A stretch of DNA of 64,000 nt from Dermatophagoides farinae (taxonomy: Eukaryota > Arthropoda > Arachnida > Sarcoptiformes > Pyroglyphidae). Made by a program: the position numbers and the translations under genes. The stretch lies in NCBI RefSeq assembly GCF_024713945.1, contig NC_134677.1:6823001-6887000 (forward strand). The letters run 5' to 3'. The notes under the pieces are model-generated. The model ran no database searches, had not been told where the DNA came from, and worked only from the letters and a program-made list of their open reading frames with translations. This document shows, in pieces, positions 54,601 through 64,000 of this stretch; position 1 is the first letter of the stretch; every line of letters starts with the position of its first letter.

Positions 54601-54715
54601 AAAAAAAAGTTGATTACATTTTTCATATGAAATCCATAGTACCATACGTTTTGATGATTATTCAAAAGAAATCCATTTTTCGTACATTAACCATAAGCCA
54701 AAATATCGAATAAAA
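51698..54715. other. Intergenic, no gene seen
   Basis: 3-kb AT-rich spacer between TMEM63 and PPP1R16 with TA, GT (52351-52370), GTT (about 53038-53063), ATC (54306-54327) and poly-A tracts (52808-52825). ORFs at 53345-54004 read through simple repeats and look spurious. PPP1R16 promoter and possible 5' UTR exons should lie in the right part. Confidence 0.55.
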
Positions 54716-56959
<2,244 letters not shown>

Positions 56960-57791
56960 TAAAAAATAATATAGAAATATAATATTCGCCTTTCTGTTTT
57001 ATTCATTTCATTCCAATCATTATTTATTCCATTGTAATTATAAAAAAAAATTATCGCTGTGATAATCACGGTTAATCAAATTTTTTAAAGAAATTATCGT
57101 GAACGTATGTCATTATTAAAATAACACATGCATTAGACCATTTATATAAGACGAATTTATTTTACAATTCACAAATGCTTTGCATCAAATGGACACACAC
57201 ACACACACAACAACAACAACAACAACACCAACAAAAAGAATAGAACATACTACTATAAACGAAAAAATGACAGTATTACTGATTTTTTCCAACACTTTCT
57301 ACTTCCCAATTTTTGCTTGTTATAAATATTTAACGTGTTTTATAAATTTTAAAATAAGATTATTATTTTTTAAAAAAAAAATGAGCTTAAAATTTTTTTT
57401 TATTATTCATTTCCGAATGCAGAAACATCCTGAGTAAAAGAGAATTCATTATAACAAAAAAAAATCATTTGTATTTATAAATATCAGCACAAGCATCAGA
57501 TTGAAAAGTGTAGAAAAAGATTGTTCATTAAAAAAAATTCAATTTTTTTTATGATCAAATAAATGACAATTATAATGTTCGCTTGGTTTCCAACATTATC
57601 ACATTAATATTTATGTATGTATTCATAATAATAAACTTGATTATAACGAATCATGTAATTAGCCATGAATTGATTATTTAAATTGCTTTTAAATTTTTAT
57701 AAAAAAAAAATTTCTTAGTTTACTATTAAAATGGTCGAATGAATCGGAAGCGATGAATGTGATGATGAATATATTATTAGAACAAAATAAA
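56960..57791. other. Convergent 3' spacer, PPP1R16 / PP5
   Basis: Tail-to-tail region with a CA repeat and CAA repeat at about 57193-57230. No convincing gene. It must hold both 3' UTRs. Confidence 0.55.
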
Positions 57792-59337
57792 TTACATCAT
57801 AGAAAAAAGATTACTAGAATAGCACATCGGTTTCTTATCAGGATGAGGCACTTCTTTGAAGGTTGTATATTTTGGAATCAATTCATCTCCTCCATTGAAA
57901 TTGATGAATGCACCAAGATTGCCCATACGATCGCAATAGTTGGGAGCGGAAAAAACTGTTATACATTTACCACCATGAGCCTGTTTGAAATAGTCAAAAT
58001 ATTTTTAGACAATGAGCTTTATTCCATTTATATCGAATCAGACTTACCACTTCATAACCATTATCTTTTACTTCATGACTTCTGATGATATAGTCCAAAT
58101 TATTCAATTTGAGAAAGTTTTCAGTAATATCCGGTCCAAATTGACAACCAACACCTCGTTTGCTTGGTTGGCGTCCTTCTGCAGGCATTGGATCGGACCA
58201 TAAAATATCGCACATAAGACCATCTTCAGGTGGCTGTCTGAATCGATCAAAATTGCGTATATCGTCTAATTTAACATTATCTTTGCTGAAAAGACCTCCA
58301 TGCATGACCAGAATTTTTTTGTTCAAACAGTGTGCCAAAGGAAGACATTCAAAGACTTCGGTGAATAGATCATACATTTGCTTCGAATATTTTTCTTTGA
58401 CTTCACCTTCAAAACCGAAAATTTTGTTCATAGTTTCACTTTCATGATTACCACGAGCTATGAACAAATGATTTGGATAAAGAATTTTGAATGCAAACAA
58501 AACAAGAATACATTCAACCGAGAATGATCCTCGATCGACCACATCACCATTGAAAAGGTAAGGATTATCTTCACTGGGATAGCCATTTAATTTGAAAATG
58601 TTTAATAGATCATAGAATTGCCCATGAATATCACCACAGACTGTAAATTTTTTTCCTTTCGGTATTTCAATGTCCACTAATGTTTTTGACTTAGAAAATA
58701 ATTCTCGTGCATCCAATATCAATTTGTAAGCATACTTTCGATGCAATCTTTTCTCTTCTTTAAATGTATCCAATAGTTCTTCAACGAACTCTTTTGTAAT
58801 TTTTCCATCAACAATTTTCGGTCCATCATACGTATCATCGATTGTCATCGATTCAAAATCAATGGATTCGGCCACAGATCTTTTTAATGTATCCACAGAG
58901 ATTGCTTTCTCGAATGCTTTTTGATTGACAATTTTTTTGCATTCCTGACATTTAATCTTGGCATCCCTATCGTTTGGACAAAATTTAACAACAGTTTCGA
59001 AATCTTTTAATGCTTGCTTGAAACGTCCATTGGCCATTTGGGCCTCGGCTCTCCTATAATAGCCTTTGATATAATTCTTATCGATTTCGATAGCACGGGA
59101 AGCATCAGTAAAGGCATAACCAAAACATTCGGTTTTAAGATAAGCAAAACTTCGATTACCATATAGTATTGCATTATTTGAATCTTTTTCGATGGCCATC
59201 GAATACAATTCGATTGCATCTTCATATTCTTTTCTTTTGAAATATTCATTAGCTTTACATTTCAATTCTTCAGCAGTTAAGTCTTTAAATTCGGCAAATT
59301 TGGATGAATTCGTCACCGAATCACCGTCGGTATTCAT
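57792..59337 (-). CDS. PPP5C: Serine/threonine protein phosphatase 5
   Basis: TPR-containing PPP-family phosphatase, an Hsp90 partner acting on steroid-receptor, kinase and stress substrates in cytosol and nucleus. Minus-strand exons 59337-58048 and 57980-57792 give 492 residues (human 499). Three TPR motifs occupy about residues 20-125 (KANEYFKRKEYEDAIELYSM, NRSFAYLKTECFGYAFTDAS, YRRAEAQMANGRFKQALKDF). The catalytic domain has all metal and acid motifs: CGDIHGQFYDL, FNGDVVDRGSFS, FIARGNHESETMNKI, VMHGGLF, and, across the 67-nt intron, GYEV joined to AHGGKCITVFSAPNYCD. The C-terminal tail ends KKPMCYSSNLFSMM, the region of the auto-inhibitory helix. It lies downstream of FHIP2 on the same strand with 225 bp between. 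Confidence 0.97.
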
Positions 59338-59562
59338 GGCAATGAAATGTTGGATGATGAATTTCGATATATATTATTAGAGCCCAAACTAAAGAAAAAA
59401 AAACTAGAAACAGCAGACAATAAACACTAAAACATGCTGATCCATGCAATGCGATATATCAATGCCTGCTTAGTGATCATGTTATTCATATATGATTTCC
59501 ATCAACGACATCTAACGATATTTATGTGAATTAATAAACAAGAATCATTTCATGCTTGAATT

Positions 59563-61728
59563 TTATTTTTTTTCATTGCACAATTTAAGTGTATAATTTT
59601 TAACATAAATAATCGAAGATAATTCTTTACAGAATTCATCCAACACAATAAGACTCTGCAAAATTTTCATTTCCTTTTCATCATTATCCTTATTGTGATT
59701 GATATTTTCATACTCAGCTGGAATCATTTCGCCAAGAAGTTTCAATTTAGTTTTACATAATTTTTCATGAAGATGATCAATACCTTTAACCGATATCTGT
59801 AAACTTTCGATCAACTTATGCAGAATGTTGAATAAACTTTCATCACTATTTTTTAAACGAATAGTAGGATTAAGAAAGTAATTATTTATGTATTCATTTG
59901 GCACAAGAGAAATTTTAGCCAAAATTGAGAATAATTGTATACTCATTTCATACGGTAGTTTTATCAATGAATTCAAATTATCAAAAAGGATTTCGACAAA
60001 ATTATATTGGTCATCATTACCTTGGTCATCATCGCCAGAAGTTTGCCGAATTCGATCTGTATCCCATTTGGTAAAACATGTGGATATAAAGATATGAAAT
60101 CCTTTTACAGCTTCTTTTAGATATGCTTCGAATTCAGCTCTTTCTTGTTGAATATAGAATTTAAGCTCATCAGGCACTAATGATGTAAACAAATATAAAA
60201 TCTTGATCAGACGATCCAATTCCACATGAAAAGTTTGATTTTTTATATTTGATAGATGACAAATTTCATTTGCAACCGTATTCATCTGATCGAGCACTAT
60301 GATTGAATTGAATTTAGATGATATATTGGCGCAGACGTTGGGCTTCTCCAGCATCGACCAATCAATATCGATTGTTTCAACATTGTTTTGAAAACTTTTT
60401 GCTGAAAGTTGTTTTATGACAAGATCGTTGACTATGTCAAACGAAGGCCTCGAAAGAATATCTTCAAACAATTGTAATGTTGCGGATGAAAGTTTAAGAA
60501 ATTTTATTCGATCATCTTGTTCAAAATCGCGTCGGATAATGTTAGAAATATTACATCGTTCCAACAATATTGTTCGCAAATGTTTTTTGGAAGGTCTTAC
60601 TGGCATAATAATCACAGAATCGTTTTTATGATTGGACAAAATCAAAAAATGGCATATTAAATCAAAAAGGGAAGAATTTTCAATATTTCGTAGACAATTG
60701 GAAATCAATACTGTTGCTCGGAATACATTATCGAGAGCATCAAATTCATTGGCAAAGCCATCACCCAACAAATCGGGAAGCAAACAAGCTTGTAAAAAGT
60801 TTTTTTCAAATTCATTCAAAAGATTCTGTTTCAATATTGAATCTTCAAGTAAATTGTGAATCACCAGATCAAAGAAAATGAACCATTTGAGAAATGATAA
60901 AAATTTTCTTATAGATGTCGAAAACAAGGGAGAATCATGTTCTTGTAGCAACAAAGAATTAACAGTCTCAATTTCTTCAGGTTTAAGTGAATGTGGTATT
61001 GCATTATAATGGATGATGATCTGATCGATAATCTTGCAAGCAAATGGAGTTTCCTCGGCAATCACTCTGGCTGCATTATTATCTAATATCTGCATCAATC
61101 GAATGATTGAATCACCGGCTAATTTTGATATTTCAGAATCTTCACTATATAACAAAGATAGTAAGGAATTTATCAACGGAAAAGAATTTATTGAAAAAAA
61201 CTGCAAAAAATCCGGATTTTTGATCAATTTGATGAGCGATGTCAAAAAATACATTTCCGTCGTTTCATATGGACTTGCCTGTATTTTGCCACAAATAATG
61301 ATTAGTTTATTCAAAGATTCATGCACAGATTTGTGTGGAATCAATGTAATTTTAGAATCATTTAAAAAACGTGTAAAAAATAAGAGAATATGTGGACATA
61401 TTCCAATTGGTGTGTCGGTTTGAGCAACAATGCTTAAAGTTTCAAGAATATTGTTCTGCAAAATATATTCAAACGTTGGACATAAAGCAGATGAATCCTT
61501 TTTTCTTTTCATCCAATCTAATTGTTCCGTTATGATTATATCGGTCATTTTGATTAATTTGTTGGCCAGATTGGTGGATTCAATATGAAACTTTTCTGCT
61601 TGAGTTTCGTTATCATCTTGTCGATAGAATGTGGTGAATGAATTCCAATGATAAAGAAATTCTTCAAAAGAAGTAACTGGTGGTGCAAGAACATCCGATA
61701 AAGGACTATTAGAAATCAGATTAAACAT
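59563..61728 (-). CDS. FHIP2: FHF complex subunit FHIP2 (FAM160B1/2-like)
   Basis: Part of the FTS-Hook-FHIP complex that links dynein and Hook adaptors to vesicle membranes. A single uninterrupted exon encodes 721 residues (human FHIP2A about 765); the absence of introns in 2.2 kb stands out here. Family segments: MFNLISNSPLSDVLAP, SFEEFLYHWNSFTTFY, ILLFFTRFL with IPHKSVHESLNKLIIICGKI, FLSFLKWFIFFDLVI, an FED/E-rich 'ATLQLFEDILSRPSFDIVND', LFTSLVPDELKFYI, LKEAVKGFHIFISTCFTKWD, MSIQLFSILAKISLVPNEYI and, at the end, IVLDEFCKELSSIIYVK. The in-frame TTG at 61737 was rejected for the ATG at 61728, which matches the family MF start. The predicted fold is alpha-helical throughout. Its start faces TBC1D23. 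The AATAAA signal overlaps the stop codon. Confidence 0.88.
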   Translation of the reverse strand: MFNLISNSPLSDVLAPPVTSFEEFLYHWNSFTTFYRQDDNETQAEKFHIESTNLANKLIKMTDIIITEQLDWMKRKKDSSALCPTFEYILQNNILETLSIVAQTDTPIGICPHILLFFTRFLNDSKITLIPHKSVHESLNKLIIICGKIQASPYETTEMYFLTSLIKLIKNPDFLQFFSINSFPLINSLLSLLYSEDSEISKLAGDSIIRLMQILDNNAARVIAEETPFACKIIDQIIIHYNAIPHSLKPEEIETVNSLLLQEHDSPLFSTSIRKFLSFLKWFIFFDLVIHNLLEDSILKQNLLNEFEKNFLQACLLPDLLGDGFANEFDALDNVFRATVLISNCLRNIENSSLFDLICHFLILSNHKNDSVIIMPVRPSKKHLRTILLERCNISNIIRRDFEQDDRIKFLKLSSATLQLFEDILSRPSFDIVNDLVIKQLSAKSFQNNVETIDIDWSMLEKPNVCANISSKFNSIIVLDQMNTVANEICHLSNIKNQTFHVELDRLIKILYLFTSLVPDELKFYIQQERAEFEAYLKEAVKGFHIFISTCFTKWDTDRIRQTSGDDDQGNDDQYNFVEILFDNLNSLIKLPYEMSIQLFSILAKISLVPNEYINNYFLNPTIRLKNSDESLFNILHKLIESLQISVKGIDHLHEKLCKTKLKLLGEMIPAEYENINHNKDNDEKEMKILQSLIVLDEFCKELSSIIYVKNYTLKLCNEKK

Positions 61729-61944
61729 TATCAACAAGTCAAATTATGATCATCAAAAAAAATTTTAATTTTGATTTGCAAATGATACAAATGCCTGAAT
61801 CCACTTTGATGATTCAATCTATCACAACATATATACACGTGTATCGAAATAGCGTATCCAGTTTTGTAAAAAAAAGCTCATTCTTAATTCTGAATTTATT
61901 TATTTATTTGGAATTCTGTTTTCTTTTGGGGCCAAAAAATCGCA
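61729..61944. promoter_or_regulatory. Divergent promoter, FHIP2 / TBC1D23
   Basis: 216 bp between oppositely directed start codons of two vesicle-traffic genes. No TATA-like box at an obvious position on either strand and no other gene inside. Shared promoter use is inferred from spacing. Confidence 0.5.

Positions 61945-64000
<2,056 letters not shown>

Noticed and set aside
57753-58085. 110-residue plus-strand ORF
   Set aside because: It lies antisense to the last PP5 exon and intron.

Overview
This window is nuclear DNA of a small-genome arthropod, most likely an astigmatid mite of the house-dust-mite type (Dermatophagoides or a close relative). The evidence is strong A+T richness outside exons, many introns of only about 50-100 nt, dense CA/GT, TC and ATC microsatellites, animal-type genes whose best matches I recall are arthropod and vertebrate orthologues, and a triosephosphate isomerase that resembles the mite group 25 allergen as I remember it. 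The species call is inference. I see no prokaryotic genes, viral genes, transposons or CRISPR. Exon limits were placed by hand from GT/AG sites, reading phase and remembered family alignments; every complete multi-exon model closes in frame except one (TBC1D23).

Layout. 1-1012 (+): 3' part of an FNDC4/FNDC5-like membrane protein. 2673-3329 (+): gamma-glutamylcyclotransferase. 3343-3558 (-): small doubtful ORF. 3732-4659 (+): triosephosphate isomerase. 6762-9087 (+): cationic amino acid transporter. 11005-30529 (+): calsyntenin, with a first intron of about 15.7 kb that fills the repeat-rich middle of the window and holds a possible 30-nt cassette exon. 32533-36162 (+): GlcNAc-1-phosphotransferase alpha/beta (GNPTAB). 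36277-37539 (-): mitochondrial ribosomal protein S31. 38073-41438 (+): importin-7/8. 41729-42441 (+): SmB. 43605-45959 (+): MOB2. 46902-48782 (+): nicotinic acetylcholine receptor alpha-type subunit. 48930-51697 (+): TMEM63/OSCA channel. 54716-56959 (+): prenylated PP1 regulatory subunit PPP1R16. 57792-59337 (-): protein phosphatase 5. 59563-61728 (-): FHIP2 (FAM160B). 61945-64000 (+): TBC1D23, running off the window and carrying an apparent one-base frameshift.

The genes are mostly unrelated housekeeping and neuronal genes and form no operon or gene cluster. Possible local logic: three head-to-head starts (small ORF/TPI, MRPS31/IPO7, FHIP2/TBC1D23) that may share promoters, of which FHIP2/TBC1D23 joins two vesicle-transport adaptors; and convergent PPP1R16 and PP5. 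Several neuronal-type genes (calsyntenin, nAChR, MOB2) lie among them.

I did not find an undescribed system. The most useful second looks are the TBC1D23 frameshift, the giant calsyntenin intron with its candidate microexon, the invertebrate FNDC5-like gene, the retained site-1-protease motif in GNPTAB, and the loop A substitution in the nicotinic receptor subunit.
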